Part shown: piece after piece, positions 17,733 to 26,442 of the stretch
Layout: every line of letters starts with the position of its first letter
How positions within the stretch are numbered: the stretch's first letter is position 1
Source of the DNA: Haladaptatus halobius
GTDB taxonomy: Archaea; Halobacteriota; Halobacteria; Halobacteriales; Haladaptataceae
Direction of reading: 5' to 3'
DNA length: 64,000 nt
Assembly: GCF_020618475.1 (NCBI RefSeq)
Contig: NZ_CP085339.1
Span: 310,001 to 374,000, forward strand
Position numbers and translations under genes: made by a program
The notes under the pieces: model-generated
What the model saw: the letters and a program-made list of their open reading frames with translations, nothing else
The model's database searches: none
Told to the model about the DNA's origin: nothing

Positions 17733-17860
17733 CTGAAGATATGCAGTTGCAACCGTCTATGGGGAGTTTCAGTACTCGTGCTGTTCTCATTTTCTATGGG
17801 ATTGAACTCATTCTCTGGTCTGTCGTGGTTCTCACGATCTTCCGGTCAGGGCTACAGTGA
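17729..17860 (+). CDS. 43-aa single-helix membrane protein, coupled to 17517-17732
   Basis: Reads MTEDMQLQPSMGSFSTR followed by one strong membrane helix (AVLIFYGIELILWSVVVLTI) and a short basic end. The 4-bp ATGA overlap with the preceding gene is the main evidence that it is real. The two products may form a small membrane complex. Function unknown. Confidence 0.5.
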   Translation: MTEDMQLQPSMGSFSTRAVLIFYGIELILWSVVVLTIFRSGLQ

Positions 17861-17984
17861 GAACCAAGTCTACCGACTTACCGCTGTTTCAGGAACGATA
17901 GTAATTATCTCTCTGGGAGAGTGTTATGGGTGGGTGGGTATATATTGTACCTATCTCTCCGGAATCCGCCAGATACTAACCCGC

Positions 17985-18127
17985 GGACTCAACTTCCCCG
18001 CTCAACCTCTCCCTCTTCATGCAACTCCTCAAGCCGTCGATGAGCGGATGACCGCTCAATCTCAAGCGTATCTGCCTCCCAGCGAGCAGTCATAGCCGGA
18101 AACTCTGACTCCCTGATCGCCCTGAGA
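17985..18127 (-). pseudogene. Winged-helix gene fragment, copy 1
   Basis: The minus strand reads ILRAIRESEFPAMTARWEAD, TLEIERSSAHRRLEELHEEG and then a stop: part of a haloarchaeal winged-helix protein like the antitoxin-type gene at 61906. No start remains; the homology begins at the junction with SWIM copy 1 (about 18128). A near-identical fragment in the same orientation lies at 20618-20785, so the two form a direct repeat around the beta-helix gene. Confidence 0.6.
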
Positions 18128-18364
18128 ATGACCACCGAGAGCCACGACAACCCCGCTGAGCACCACTACGTCGTCACGCTGGACGACGTGACGGGTGATG
18201 CAATCGGTTGTACGTACCCGCATCACGTCCACCGTGACGCCGTCTGCAAGCACATGACTGCCGTCGAGAACGCAACTGACGATGGGACGCTTGAGGCCTT
18301 CCCCTCAAACAATGGCGAAGACGACGCTCATCGCCGTGTGATTCTCCTTGACGTCGAACCCTGA
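18128..18364 (+). pseudogene. SWIM zinc-finger gene, copy 1 (N-terminus missing)
   Basis: Starts inside the SWIM family sequence (TTESHDNPAEHHYVVTLDDV) and continues through CTYPHHVHRDAVCKHMTAVE to a tail (NNGEDDAHRRVILLDVEP). The conserved C-x-C is C-x-Y here, so the zinc site is damaged. The ~25 N-terminal residues present in the intact copy at 33994 are missing and replaced by the winged-helix fragment on the other strand. One of nine copies in the window. SWIM domains bind zinc and are thought to bind DNA or proteins. Confidence 0.65.
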
Positions 18365-18387
18365 GGCGCCTCACCGCCTGATCAGTC

Positions 18388-20388
18388 TCACTTCAGCGCG
18401 ACGCCGTCGACAAGGACGTACTCCCTGCAGTCGAGGTACGCGTCATAGCCGACGCCCCCATCCGACCAAGTTGAATCGAACCCTGAAACGCGCGCGACGG
18501 TGCTCCCGTCGGTGTCTCTGAGCGTCGCCATGTGGTTTCCGTCTTTGCTCCAATCGACGACGACCTCGTACCATGCGCCCTGTGAGAGGGAGTATCCGCC
18601 CGAGCAGGAGTCGAGTTTGTGGCTCTTCGCATCCTCATATCGGAACAGCATGAGGTCGTCGTTGGCGACGTCCACCCGCACGAAGTAGCGGTCGTCGTGC
18701 CCCTGAACCCCGTACGAGAGGTTCAAGTCGGCGACGCCCCCGTCGCCGCGGATCCAGTACCGGATCGTGTCGCCCGCGGACGGATAGGTCGAAAGTCCGT
18801 CCGTGCTTATCATCTCCGTATTCGTGCCGGCGAGGGAGAGCGCGTTCGTCCCCTGTCCTGCTGAGGAGGAGATGACGCTCGCGCCGGATGCGCCGCGGTC
18901 GAACGCATACTCCGAGAGGGTGCTGTCCTCGAAGTTGTCGACGACCGTCGTCGGGGAGTAGCCACACGAGGGCAACGAACAGGTTGCCGAACTGGTTGTG
19001 TTCTGGGAGCGAGTGACGCTGCTGGAGTGGTCAAGGATGATAGGGTCGCCGGTTACGTCGAAGGTGCAGTTTGCGACACGACTACGATTGGAGTATTGGA
19101 GAAGGACGCCATCGCGATCCGCCCTCGTCTGGTCGACGCAACAGGACTCAAAGACGGACTTCGGTCGACCGAAAGTGCGGAGGGCGGCGCTGCCGGGATA
19201 GCCATTCCTCGTGTGAGCGGCGTCGCCTGTAACTTGCACGTTGGAACAGCGAATCGGCGAGGGTGTCGTATCCGGTTTCGACGCGTACATGGCGGCGGTG
19301 TCGTTGGTGTCGACTTCGATCCGGGAGTTCCGAATCGCGTGCGTTCCGGTGCCAGCGACGACGATGGCACCGTCGCTTACGGTGTCGGCCGTCAGGGACA
19401 CGTCGCAGTTGTTGACGGTGCTCCCCCGACCGAGCAGCCAGATTCCTCGCATGTTCGTCGGGAATGAGGGGTCGGAGTGGGGGTCGTCGACGATGACGCA
19501 ACAGTCCTTGACGACGCCGCCGGGGCCCGCGAGACGAACGTTCGAAATATTGTTGTTCCGGTACTGTCCGCCGACGACCCGGACGGTTCCGGTGCTTTTG
19601 CTCGACTGGTAGAGGCCGTTGTTGGGGAATCCCGCAAGTCGGCAGTTGCGGAACATCAGGTCGCCGGTCGTGTTCATTTCGACGAAGAGGCCGACCGCCC
19701 CGCTTCCGTCGGGAGCGCCGTCCGGAGCCCGAAGATTCTGCACTCGCCCTGAACCGGTCTCCGTTCGAACGCCGAAGAGGAACGGCCCTTGAGATCCATC
19801 GTGGGATCCGCGGTGGAGCACGTCTCGAACGAGCAGTCCATCATCGACGATCAACTGCATCCTGGGCGCTTCCGACGCGCTGCCAACGTCATGCCGGAGT
19901 CCCTGGTAGAGGAGGTTCGTCGACCCCTTCCCGCCGAGCGACAACCAGTACGCCCCTTCGCTCGGCGTGACGTCGTCTGCCGTGTCGAGGATAATAGTCG
20001 CGCCGGGTTCAACACCGACCATCCCGAAGTCGTGGAGGCCGTTTCCGAAGTCGAAGGTGAGGTCGGTGATTCGGTACTCGCCCTGCGGGAACTCTAACTT
20101 CGTGTTGCTCGCGATGTGCTTGTCAAGAATTCCGTCGATGGGTTCTTGCCCGGTCGGATCCATCCCGAGGTCGTCAACGACGTCGTACACGTGAGCGAAC
20201 TGGAAGTCATCGACGGTCACGCTCGCTTGCTGGGCCGTCACCCCCATTTTACCTGCCGTCCCGGTCGCCAGAGACGCCGTCCCTCCGAGCGCGGAACTGG
20301 CGATAATCGAACCACTCGCGATTTTGAGACACGACCGCCTGTCGAATGTGAGCTCCCTCGATGTCGGTCGCTCCGGTTTCTCGGACAT
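18388..20388 (-). CDS. Tat-exported right-handed beta-helix protein with C-terminal LamG-like domain
   Basis: A 666-residue secreted protein. Twin-arginine signal: FDRRSCLKIASGSIIASSAL (about residues 15-35). Residues about 60-470 form a parallel beta-helix of pectate-lyase type, with repeated short turns such as LLVRDVLHRGSHDGS, VRVVGGQYRNNNISNV, VNNCDVSLT, IRNSRIEVD and VANCTFDV. The C-terminal ~190 residues (from about VVDNFEDSTLSEY) look like a concanavalin/LamG sandwich. Probably binds or cleaves an extracellular polysaccharide, but no catalytic residues can be assigned and many haloarchaeal relatives are uncharacterised. Markedly G/C-rich against A/T-rich flanks, and bracketed by duplicated winged-helix fragments: signs of transfer as a cassette. 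Confidence 0.82.
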   Translation of the reverse strand: MSEKPERPTSRELTFDRRSCLKIASGSIIASSALGGTASLATGTAGKMGVTAQQASVTVDDFQFAHVYDVVDDLGMDPTGQEPIDGILDKHIASNTKLEFPQGEYRITDLTFDFGNGLHDFGMVGVEPGATIILDTADDVTPSEGAYWLSLGGKGSTNLLYQGLRHDVGSASEAPRMQLIVDDGLLVRDVLHRGSHDGSQGPFLFGVRTETGSGRVQNLRAPDGAPDGSGAVGLFVEMNTTGDLMFRNCRLAGFPNNGLYQSSKSTGTVRVVGGQYRNNNISNVRLAGPGGVVKDCCVIVDDPHSDPSFPTNMRGIWLLGRGSTVNNCDVSLTADTVSDGAIVVAGTGTHAIRNSRIEVDTNDTAAMYASKPDTTPSPIRCSNVQVTGDAAHTRNGYPGSAALRTFGRPKSVFESCCVDQTRADRDGVLLQYSNRSRVANCTFDVTGDPIILDHSSSVTRSQNTTSSATCSLPSCGYSPTTVVDNFEDSTLSEYAFDRGASGASVISSSAGQGTNALSLAGTNTEMISTDGLSTYPSAGDTIRYWIRGDGGVADLNLSYGVQGHDDRYFVRVDVANDDLMLFRYEDAKSHKLDSCSGGYSLSQGAWYEVVVDWSKDGNHMATLRDTDGSTVARVSGFDSTWSDGGVGYDAYLDCREYVLVDGVALK

Positions 20389-20450
20389 ATACCCTACTAT
20401 TATAGGTTTAATTTATAAATTATATTGCTGTGAATTTATAAAAGTTATCA
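20389..20450 (-). promoter_or_regulatory. A/T-rich promoter of the beta-helix gene
   Basis: Directly upstream of the ATG at 20388 the sequence is almost pure A/T with several TATA-like words (ttataaat, tataaaag). A TATA box about 25-35 bases before the start would give leaderless transcription. The exact element is not decided. Confidence 0.45.
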
Positions 20451-20617
20451 TCCATAATTGGATGTCGGTTCGAGGTTGTCTATCTCTTTCAGGGAGTGCG
20501 AGAAGTATCGCGTATGCTAACCGACGTACTCACCGACGAGAACGAACCGCATGCTATTACCAGTCAAACGACTAGTCCTCTGGAATCCATCAGATAACAA
20601 CCCGTGGACTCAACTTC

Positions 20618-20785
20618 CCGTGCTCTACCTTCCCTCCTCATGCAACTCCTCAAGCCGTCGATGGGCTGACGGCCGCTCGATCCCAAGCGTATCTGCCACC
20701 CAGCGAGCGGTCACCGCCGGAAACTCCGACTCGCGCATCGCCGTCAGAATATCGTCGTCAGTCGTTTCCTCTGCGTACTGACCGC
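20618..20785 (-). pseudogene. Winged-helix gene fragment, copy 2
   Basis: The minus strand reads DDILTAMRESEFPAVTARWV, ADTLGIERPSAHRRLEELHE and a TAG shortly after. It aligns over about 50 codons with copy 1 at 17985-18127, and DNA similarity continues past the stop (ccgcggactcaacttccc / ccgtggactcaacttccc). No start codon or C-terminal wing remains. Better preserved than copy 1. Confidence 0.6.
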
Positions 20786-20835
20786 GAGTATCGTGTTTCT
20801 AATAATTAGAGAGGAAAAGCATCCTCACTTTTGCA

Positions 20836-21498
20836 TTATTGCTCAGGCTGCAGTTCTTCGTACGGCTGAACGATGACGAATCCACCTTCCTCGGCGAAGT
20901 GAAGCTGATATGTTTCTCCGGAGGAGCGTCCAAAGAAACTCTTGAGATTGAGGTCTCGCTTCGAGCTTGGTGACACATTACTGCTCCAAGCGACAGTCGC
21001 ATTGGGATCCGTACTCACAGGTGTTGGAATAACAAGCGGCTTTCCATGGGTGGTGATGGCCACGTATCCTGGTCCCTCAAGAAACACATTGAACAACCCA
21101 CCTGTAGAGGTACCAGCAATACTTTTCATCATCTTAATATCCCAACTTACACTCTCATCAAAAGCCAGTACATCGTTCCCATTGACGCTGATTTCGTCTT
21201 CCTCGTTCAGTTCCAAAATTTGTACCTCTTTGCCCTGGTCAGCTAAGTACAGATGCCCTATTCCTGTGGCTTGCATCATTACGCCTCCCTCCCCAGTGGC
21301 TTTCTTCTTCAACATGCCTTTCAGCCCACCGGTTGATTTCCGTTCGAATGAGATGTCACCAGTATAACCCACCATGGTTCCTGCTTTTGCCATGATGGTC
21401 CCGTCCATCGATACATCGAGCAGTTTTGAATTCTCTAAGTCGAAAGTTTTTCCCTGATCTTGCGGTGCATGAGTGTTGACAAATTCATTGAGATTCAT
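20836..21498 (-). CDS. AIM24-family protein
   Basis: A 220-residue, all-beta AIM24 protein (TRAP-like jelly-roll). Features: ENSKLLDVSMDGTIMAKAGT, MVGYTGDISFERK, the glycine-rich loop KATGEGGVMMQATGIGHLYL, LNEEDEISVNGNDVLAFDES and GGLFNVFLEGPGYVAITTHG. Full length for the family. AIM24 proteins are widespread in prokaryotes, are named for a yeast mitochondrial protein, and have no settled function. Monocistronic; the start ATG is followed by MNLNEFVNTHAPQDQGKTFD. Sure of family, not of function. Confidence 0.88.
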   Translation of the reverse strand: MNLNEFVNTHAPQDQGKTFDLENSKLLDVSMDGTIMAKAGTMVGYTGDISFERKSTGGLKGMLKKKATGEGGVMMQATGIGHLYLADQGKEVQILELNEEDEISVNGNDVLAFDESVSWDIKMMKSIAGTSTGGLFNVFLEGPGYVAITTHGKPLVIPTPVSTDPNATVAWSSNVSPSSKRDLNLKSFFGRSSGETYQLHFAEEGGFVIVQPYEELQPEQ

Positions 21499-21943
21499 TG
21501 GTTTCCTCTGAACCGCATTTCACACGGCTCTGTATAAAGAAGATTCTCAAAGACAATATAATTATAGCCTACTTTACTTGATCAATCATCGACAGATAAA
21601 AAGTATGATGGCGGAAAATATTTGTATCTACTAACTTCGGCTGCTGTGCATTTCCGTCAGTGTCAGTGACTACCCGAGTGACATCGTACAATTAGAAATT
21701 GAAAGCAATCTTACTTTCTTATACGTTGGTAATCCGAGGATTTCGTTTACGGAGTTGGTGAAGTTCGGAATCTAGATCGAATGTATTTGTATTCGAAAAA
21801 TACAGCGATTTTGTAATCCAAATATTAAGATAGAACTAATTAATATCTGATATTTTGTCCTTGTGATCGTCCTGGTCTGTGGGGAAACGTGTCAGGTGGT
21901 TAGAACCACCCGGCACCGGTCTTCCTAATGGACTCGAAAGACC
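21499..21943. other. Intergenic, A/T-rich
   Basis: About 445 bases between AIM24 and SWIM copy 2, with no gene recognised. Contains the promoter for the minus-strand AIM24 gene and probably for the plus-strand SWIM copy. Confidence 0.35.
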
Positions 21944-22332
21944 ATGAGTACAAACCCATCCACAGCCCGTGACGCTGACGAGACGGCACAGCAACGCGCA
22001 CAGGCCGAACAGTTCTCCGTCGATGTCGATGCCTCCGGACTCATCGAAGTCACCACTGAGAGCCACGAGAACCCCGCAGAGCACCGATACACAGTCTCCA
22101 TCGACGATGTGACCAAAGAACAATGGCTTGTACGTGCCCGCACCACATCCACCGCAATGCCTCCTGCAAGCATATGGCCGCAGTCGAAAACGCAACCGAC
22201 GACGAGACGCTTGAGGCCTTCCCATCCGAGGATGAAGGCGATGCCGGACCAGAAGACTGTGATTGTGACGGCCTCGATAGTTTCCCGTGCTGGCCGTGCG
22301 TGCAAACGGGACGGAAGGAACTGCCGAACTAA
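21944..22332 (+). pseudogene. SWIM zinc-finger gene, copy 2 (one-base frameshift)
   Basis: Begins MSTNPSTARDADETAQQRAQ, continues QFSVDVDASGLIEVTTESHE and DVTKEQ, then leaves frame near 22117-22123, where the intact family has an extra base (GAACTGATG versus GAACAATG). The correct frame resumes as MACTCPHHIHRNASCKHMAA and ends CDCDGLDSFPCWPCVQTGRK-ELPN at 22332. With one base restored it would be a full-length ~129-residue protein with intact CxC...CxH and an extra cysteine-rich tail, shared only with copy 9 at 56258. Confidence 0.78.
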
Positions 22333-22537
22333 TCTCGATTTCTTATATACATTCATTTGTATTATCAGGAATACGTCTGAAAAACCGGAAGTAGGGAATC
22401 TTGTGTCTAGTCAAGCAATGTTCGAGAGTGTGTCATATTATTTTAACCGGTCCTTGGCACCACAAAACACTTAACATACAACTTATATTCTGAACCATGC
22501 GCTGTTCACGCTCGGATTCATCGCGATCATCACGCTG

Positions 22538-23455
22538 ATGGTCGTCCTCAGCGGATGCCTCGGCGGCACACCCCTTCAGAATGACCAACAGAATCAAACC
22601 CCACCGACAGATCAAACGACATCCGAGTCGACACGCGTCAATGGAACACCGACAATGGGAGAAATTCCCCCACTTAGCGATCAAACCAAGGAGGCCCTCG
22701 AACGTATCCGATCAAAACAGGATAGGATCACTAGTTATCAGGCCACCATAACTGAAACGACGGTTACACAGCTTTCGAACGGGAGTCAACTCACATACGT
22801 TCAGAAGTGGAATGTCGCCGTCAAGTTCTCCGAAAACGGGGTTCTTACACGTGTTGAATCCTGGAGTCCCAATTCATCGGAACCGAAGAGTCTCTGGATC
22901 CAGAATGCGACTGCGACCATCCAATACGTCCCGAGTGAGGATGAATACCGGATTCAAGAACGGACAGAGTCAACGGGTCACTCGGAGCATTTCTTCCCAC
23001 ATGCTCGGGTAGAGAAGGGCAGCTATCGTCTTTTCGAGGCCCCATTCCCAACCATCAATAAAGAAAACGCAATCCAGTACAACGGGACCGATATAGTCAA
23101 CGGTCGACAAGCCGATGTCATCCACCTCGACGGCAATCCAAATGGCGGGAACCTTGCGTACTACGACGCGCAAACCATCTGGGCCGATACAGAAACAGGA
23201 CTCGTTCTGAAACAAACGGCACAAAAGCCCCATCTCGACAGTATGAGAAATATAAGTGTGGCAGAACTCAGAAACCCAGGCGCACATGACCCGATGAATG
23301 AGTCCGATGATGACCCGAACGCGGTTTATCTCGGCGACAAAACCATCACGACAACATACACGAATGTGAGCGTCAACGATGTTCCCAACAGCACCTTCGA
23401 TCCGAATATTCCACAGGGTGCGGACGTAGAGAGGTCTACCCAAGAGGAGGGATAG
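22538..23455 (+). CDS. Lipoprotein with LolA-like fold; signal peptide out of frame
   Basis: About 305 residues from ATG 22538, which gives MVVLSGC: a lipobox with only five residues before it. Upstream in the same frame the sequence is a good signal core (ALFTLGFIAIITLMVVLSGC), but the only ATG before it (22497) is in another frame. One base has probably been lost between 22497 and about 22503, or a non-standard start is used. The mature part has a LolA/RseB-like pattern: ALERIRSKQDRITSYQATIT, KWNVAVKFSENGVLTRVES, VIHLDGNPNGGNLAYYDAQT. Predicted to be lipid-anchored outside the cell. Substrate unknown. Confidence 0.65.
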   Translation: MVVLSGCLGGTPLQNDQQNQTPPTDQTTSESTRVNGTPTMGEIPPLSDQTKEALERIRSKQDRITSYQATITETTVTQLSNGSQLTYVQKWNVAVKFSENGVLTRVESWSPNSSEPKSLWIQNATATIQYVPSEDEYRIQERTESTGHSEHFFPHARVEKGSYRLFEAPFPTINKENAIQYNGTDIVNGRQADVIHLDGNPNGGNLAYYDAQTIWADTETGLVLKQTAQKPHLDSMRNISVAELRNPGAHDPMNESDDDPNAVYLGDKTITTTYTNVSVNDVPNSTFDPNIPQGADVERSTQEEG

Positions 23456-23516
23456 GGTCCACAGAAAAACTGCTTGTGACCGGAAATCCAAATTATCTCG
23501 CTTAACGTCACTCTGT

Positions 23517-24716
23517 CTATTCTCTCGAAAGGGGAGTCGTCATACAATGGATACCGCCCCCACCGTTCGTCAACGCGTCTCGAGGAATTCCTGCCCCGTC
23601 TGGCAGGATCTCTACACCGAGTTCCTTCAGTTTCTCTATTGTCGGATTATTTTCGGAGCGATACTCTCCGTTAGCGTCCGGTTCATAGAGCGGCAGAATT
23701 GTTTCGCTCTCAATGGTGAGGAAGTTTGTGGGCCATCGTTCGGACCAGGAGACATCGACAATTTCGAACCCTTTCTCTTCGGCCAGATAGTCGTAGAGGT
23801 TACTCGAATGTTCCTTTGCGTATTCGTCCCCATGTCTCTCATAGACATCCACGTTGGCTGCACGTGCGAGATCTGCATCTAGAACTATCAAATCTTCAGC
23901 GACAATGTTTACCCACCCTAAGAGGTGCATTATCCGGGAGCCAGTATCATGTTCTTTTCGGAACTCCCGATCGGCCTGCAGGGGTGCACGGACAAGCACA
24001 AATTCATCGTACTCAATTGCACCACTGTCCATCAACTCTTGACCGGCTGCATAACTTGTTCGGATTACGTGTTCTTTCCCGTCAAGGTTCGCGGAAACTC
24101 CGAGGAGTGCAAACTCACCAGCTGGAAGGAATTCTCCACCTTCAACATGCATATCCATTTCGTAGATGATATCGGCTCCAATTCCCTCCCACGCATCGCG
24201 GACGATTGGGACTTCACGTTGCCGTACTGGCTCAAACATATTACACAGAATGGGCCCTTTATCCCCTAGAATCGTTGTATCCCGCTGAAAATACATATTT
24301 GAAAGGGGCTGATCGATTGTCAATGATGTTGAACTTATTTCCTCCTTCGGTTGTCGCATCGACACTTGTGCTAAGGCAAGGTGAAGTTTCTCTCTGGAGT
24401 TGAATGTCTCAATAATAATCTCTACATCCGCTGACGAGTTGGCGTCTATTTCCGAGATAGACTCACGGATCAGATCGTCAAGAACACCCGCCGTTTCGAG
24501 ATCATCTGCGAGCTGGTGTACTTCCACACATGTATCCTTAAGACATGAAATTATTTTCTCATGTTCTGCACGGGCTCGCTCTGGAGGAATCATCTGTTCG
24601 AAGAGGTTTGTTTCATAGTCGAGCGTTCCAGCCCATACCTCGATCCCAGGAGTATGAACCCGAACAGTCGAGAGACGATCCCATTCTGCATATACGGTAT
24701 CGAGAGACGATCCCAT
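23517..24716 (-). CDS. arcA: Arginine deiminase (ArcA-type)
   Basis: Hydrolyses arginine to citrulline and ammonia, the first step of the fermentative arginine pathway. The catalytic features of the guanidine-modifying superfamily are present: FQRDTTILGDKGP, MDMHVEGGEFL and, near the C-terminus, NGGGGIHCMTTP with the nucleophilic Cys. Length about 400, normal for the family. The N-terminus is disturbed by a 32-bp tandem duplication (24669-24732). I choose ATG 24716, inside the second repeat unit, giving MGSSLDTVYAEWDRLSTVRV. Without the duplication the natural start would be ATG 24733-24735 (MGEHTVYAEWDRLS...). No arcB, arcC or antiporter is adjacent, so it is an isolated gene here. Confidence 0.85.
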   Translation of the reverse strand: MGSSLDTVYAEWDRLSTVRVHTPGIEVWAGTLDYETNLFEQMIPPERARAEHEKIISCLKDTCVEVHQLADDLETAGVLDDLIRESISEIDANSSADVEIIIETFNSREKLHLALAQVSMRQPKEEISSTSLTIDQPLSNMYFQRDTTILGDKGPILCNMFEPVRQREVPIVRDAWEGIGADIIYEMDMHVEGGEFLPAGEFALLGVSANLDGKEHVIRTSYAAGQELMDSGAIEYDEFVLVRAPLQADREFRKEHDTGSRIMHLLGWVNIVAEDLIVLDADLARAANVDVYERHGDEYAKEHSSNLYDYLAEEKGFEIVDVSWSERWPTNFLTIESETILPLYEPDANGEYRSENNPTIEKLKELGVEILPDGAGIPRDALTNGGGGIHCMTTPLSRE

Positions 24717-24732
24717 TCTGCATATACGGTAT
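24669..24732. repeat. Perfect 32-bp tandem duplication at the arcA 5' end
   Basis: Two identical 32-bp units (24669-24700 and 24701-24732). Because 32 is not a multiple of three, the duplication shifts the frame of the original N-terminus, but it also supplies a new in-frame ATG (24714-24716) and repeats the VYAEWDRLS codons, so a nearly normal protein can still be made. Confidence 0.9.
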
Positions 24733-24779
24733 GTTCTCCCATACATCTCTATCATCACACTATGCAAGCAAAAACCCCA

Positions 24780-25053
24780 TTCTCCATCGGTTTCTTTCGA
24801 CAATGTAATTAACGAGTTAATAGCCTACACCTGCCTGCACCACGTTAATCGGAGCGCCTTCTGCAAGCACATGACTGCCGTCGAAACTGCAACCGACGAC
24901 GGCACCCCTGAGGCGTTCCCATCGGACGACGAGTGTATCAGTGACCCATTCACTGGCTACAGCAAGTATGGCAACGTCGATCACAAATACTGAAAGTGTG
25001 AGGACTGTGGCGCGGAAGCCACCCGGAAGGGCGCACTCACCGACTGCTGCTAA
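24780..25053 (+). pseudogene. SWIM zinc-finger gene, copy 3 (N-truncated, UGA interrupted)
   Basis: Recognisable from VSFDNVINELIAYTCLHHVN and RSAFCKHMTAVETATDDGTP. The first Cys of C-x-C is Tyr. The tail differs from other copies: SDPFTGYSKYGNVDHKY, then TGA (24991-24993), then KCEDCGAEATRKGALTDCC and TAA at 25051-25053. A Trp would fit at the TGA (Y-W-KCEDCG). The N-terminal half is missing next to the arcA start region. It ends 20 bp before the SprT-like gene, suggesting the two were once an operon. Confidence 0.65.
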
Positions 25054-25073
25054 CCCTCCTACTCTCCTCATTT

Positions 25074-25526
25074 ATGTCACGCCAAACGAAACTTTCCGAT
25101 GTGGCCGCCCAGCGAACGCTGACCGAATGTGCGGCTGGTTCGACCGAACGCGAAGACGATACACCGACGACTGAGCGCGACCTGCTCGACCGAGCGCAAG
25201 CTCATGCGGCGGAGCGACTCGCCGCCGAACATTTCCCATCTTTGCCGGTCGATGTGATTGACTGGACGGTCTCACATTGCGTGCAACGAACGGCAGGCGC
25301 AACCAAATACAACCCTGCGACGGATAAGATTACGATCTCGCTGACGTGGGACGCCTACGACTTACAGACCTGGGAGCAATTCAGTTCGACGGTGCGCCAC
25401 GAGTTGATCCATGCATGGCAGTATCACGAGTTCGGCGAGGCAGACCACGGACGAACGTTTGCCCGCTGGACGGACACCCTCGACACAACGCAGTACTGCA
25501 AGCGGTTCACATCGCCGAATTGGTAA
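25074..25526 (+). CDS. SprT-like zinc metalloprotease, C-terminus shortened
   Basis: 150 residues. The catalytic core has HELIHAWQYHEFGEADHG (HExxH plus a third ligand downstream), preceded by KYNPATDKITISLTWDAYDL and followed by FARWTDTLDTTQYCKRFTSP. SprT/Spartan-type proteases cut DNA-protein crosslinks or unfolded DNA-bound proteins. The family normally continues with a zinc ribbon: the relative at 59906 has WWVICEDYSGQLARYQRSK and CGDCDG after SPNW. Here a TAA follows SPNW directly, so the ribbon is missing. SWIM copy 3 lies just upstream, the nitrile hydratase operon downstream. Confidence 0.78.
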   Translation: MSRQTKLSDVAAQRTLTECAAGSTEREDDTPTTERDLLDRAQAHAAERLAAEHFPSLPVDVIDWTVSHCVQRTAGATKYNPATDKITISLTWDAYDLQTWEQFSSTVRHELIHAWQYHEFGEADHGRTFARWTDTLDTTQYCKRFTSPNW

Positions 25527-25689
25527 CGCCATCCGCGCGGAGCGTCTTGAGGCCGCGGAGGTCGAGGTAGCTATCGAATGGCGAGAATGGTGCCTCGATC
25601 AGGTTTTCGAGCACGAGCTGGGCGAACGCGTTGGGATTCCGATTGAACCGTCGGTGGATGAGTTAGTAAGTGACGAAACGGAGGAGTAA
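25522..25689 (+). pseudogene. Gene fragment after the SprT truncation
   Basis: Starting at the SprT stop but in another frame, the DNA encodes NAIRAERLEAAEVEVAIEWR, then CLDQVFEHELGERVGIPIEP and ends DELVSDETEE-stop. It looks like the C-terminal end of an unrelated haloarchaeal protein, joined where the SprT zinc ribbon should be, and marks a recombination junction. Family unknown. Confidence 0.4.
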
Positions 25690-25770
25690 TTGTCGTGATG
25701 AGGTATCGGTGTAAATGGTTCCTGTTACCGATTGGATAAGGATTTTCTCCACTGACATCGAGGAGGGGTT

Positions 25771-26442
25771 ATGGACGGTATCCACGACCTCGGTGGGATG
25801 GACGGGTTCGACGACCTCCCACCGGACGAATCCGACGATGCGTCGCCGTTTCACCAAGACTGGGAGGGACGCGTCTACGCGCTGTTCGTCGCCGGTATCG
25901 CCAGTGGTGCGTTCAATCTGGACGAGTTCCGCTACGCGCTCGAACAGCACAACCCCGAATTTTATCTGGAGAAGCCGTACTACGAGCGCTGGCTCACAGG
26001 CATTGAGTCGCTTCTCCTCGACGCTGGCGTCGTCGACCGTGACGAACTCGCAGACCGAGCAGCAGCGTTCGAGCGTGGGGAGGCCGAGATCTCCGAGGAA
26101 CCCGGTCCGTCGCTGGACGAGCTCACTGAGGGAGTCGCTGAGGTCTACCAATCTGAACGCGAACCGGAAGACCCCGTTTTTGAACCTGGTGACGAGGTCG
26201 AGGTCCACAATAACCATTCTAAGGGCCACACCCGGTGTCCGAGGTACATTCGTGGCGTCCGGGGAACGATTCATGCCCACCGGGGCACTCACGTCCTGCC
26301 GGACGCGAGTGCCCACGGCGAGGACCGCACGGAACCACTCTACAACGTCAAATTCGACGCCGCCGACCTCTGGGGTGCCGACCACACCGATGCCGACGCC
26401 GTCCACATCGAACTCTGGGAAAGCTACCTTATAGAACCATGA
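25771..26442 (+). CDS. Nitrile hydratase, beta subunit
   Basis: A 223-residue beta subunit of the alpha-beta nitrile hydratase that converts nitriles to amides in the cytoplasm. Family features: start MDGIHDLGGMDGFDDLP, the helical part WEGRVYALFVAGIASGAF with YYERWLTGIESLLLDAGV, and the C-terminal SH3-like barrel containing HTRCPRYIRGVRGTIHAHRG and LYNVKFDAADLWG. Complete length. Its stop overlaps the alpha-subunit start (ATGA, 26439-26442). The order beta-alpha-accessory is that of cobalt-type operons. G/C-rich codons; such operons are uncommon in haloarchaea, suggesting acquisition. Confidence 0.93.
   Translation: MDGIHDLGGMDGFDDLPPDESDDASPFHQDWEGRVYALFVAGIASGAFNLDEFRYALEQHNPEFYLEKPYYERWLTGIESLLLDAGVVDRDELADRAAAFERGEAEISEEPGPSLDELTEGVAEVYQSEREPEDPVFEPGDEVEVHNNHSKGHTRCPRYIRGVRGTIHAHRGTHVLPDASAHGEDRTEPLYNVKFDAADLWGADHTDADAVHIELWESYLIEP

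Noticed and set aside
25715..26434. 239-codon frame overlapping nitrile hydratase beta
   Set aside because: Ser/Thr/Arg-rich shadow; the beta-subunit frame is unmistakable.
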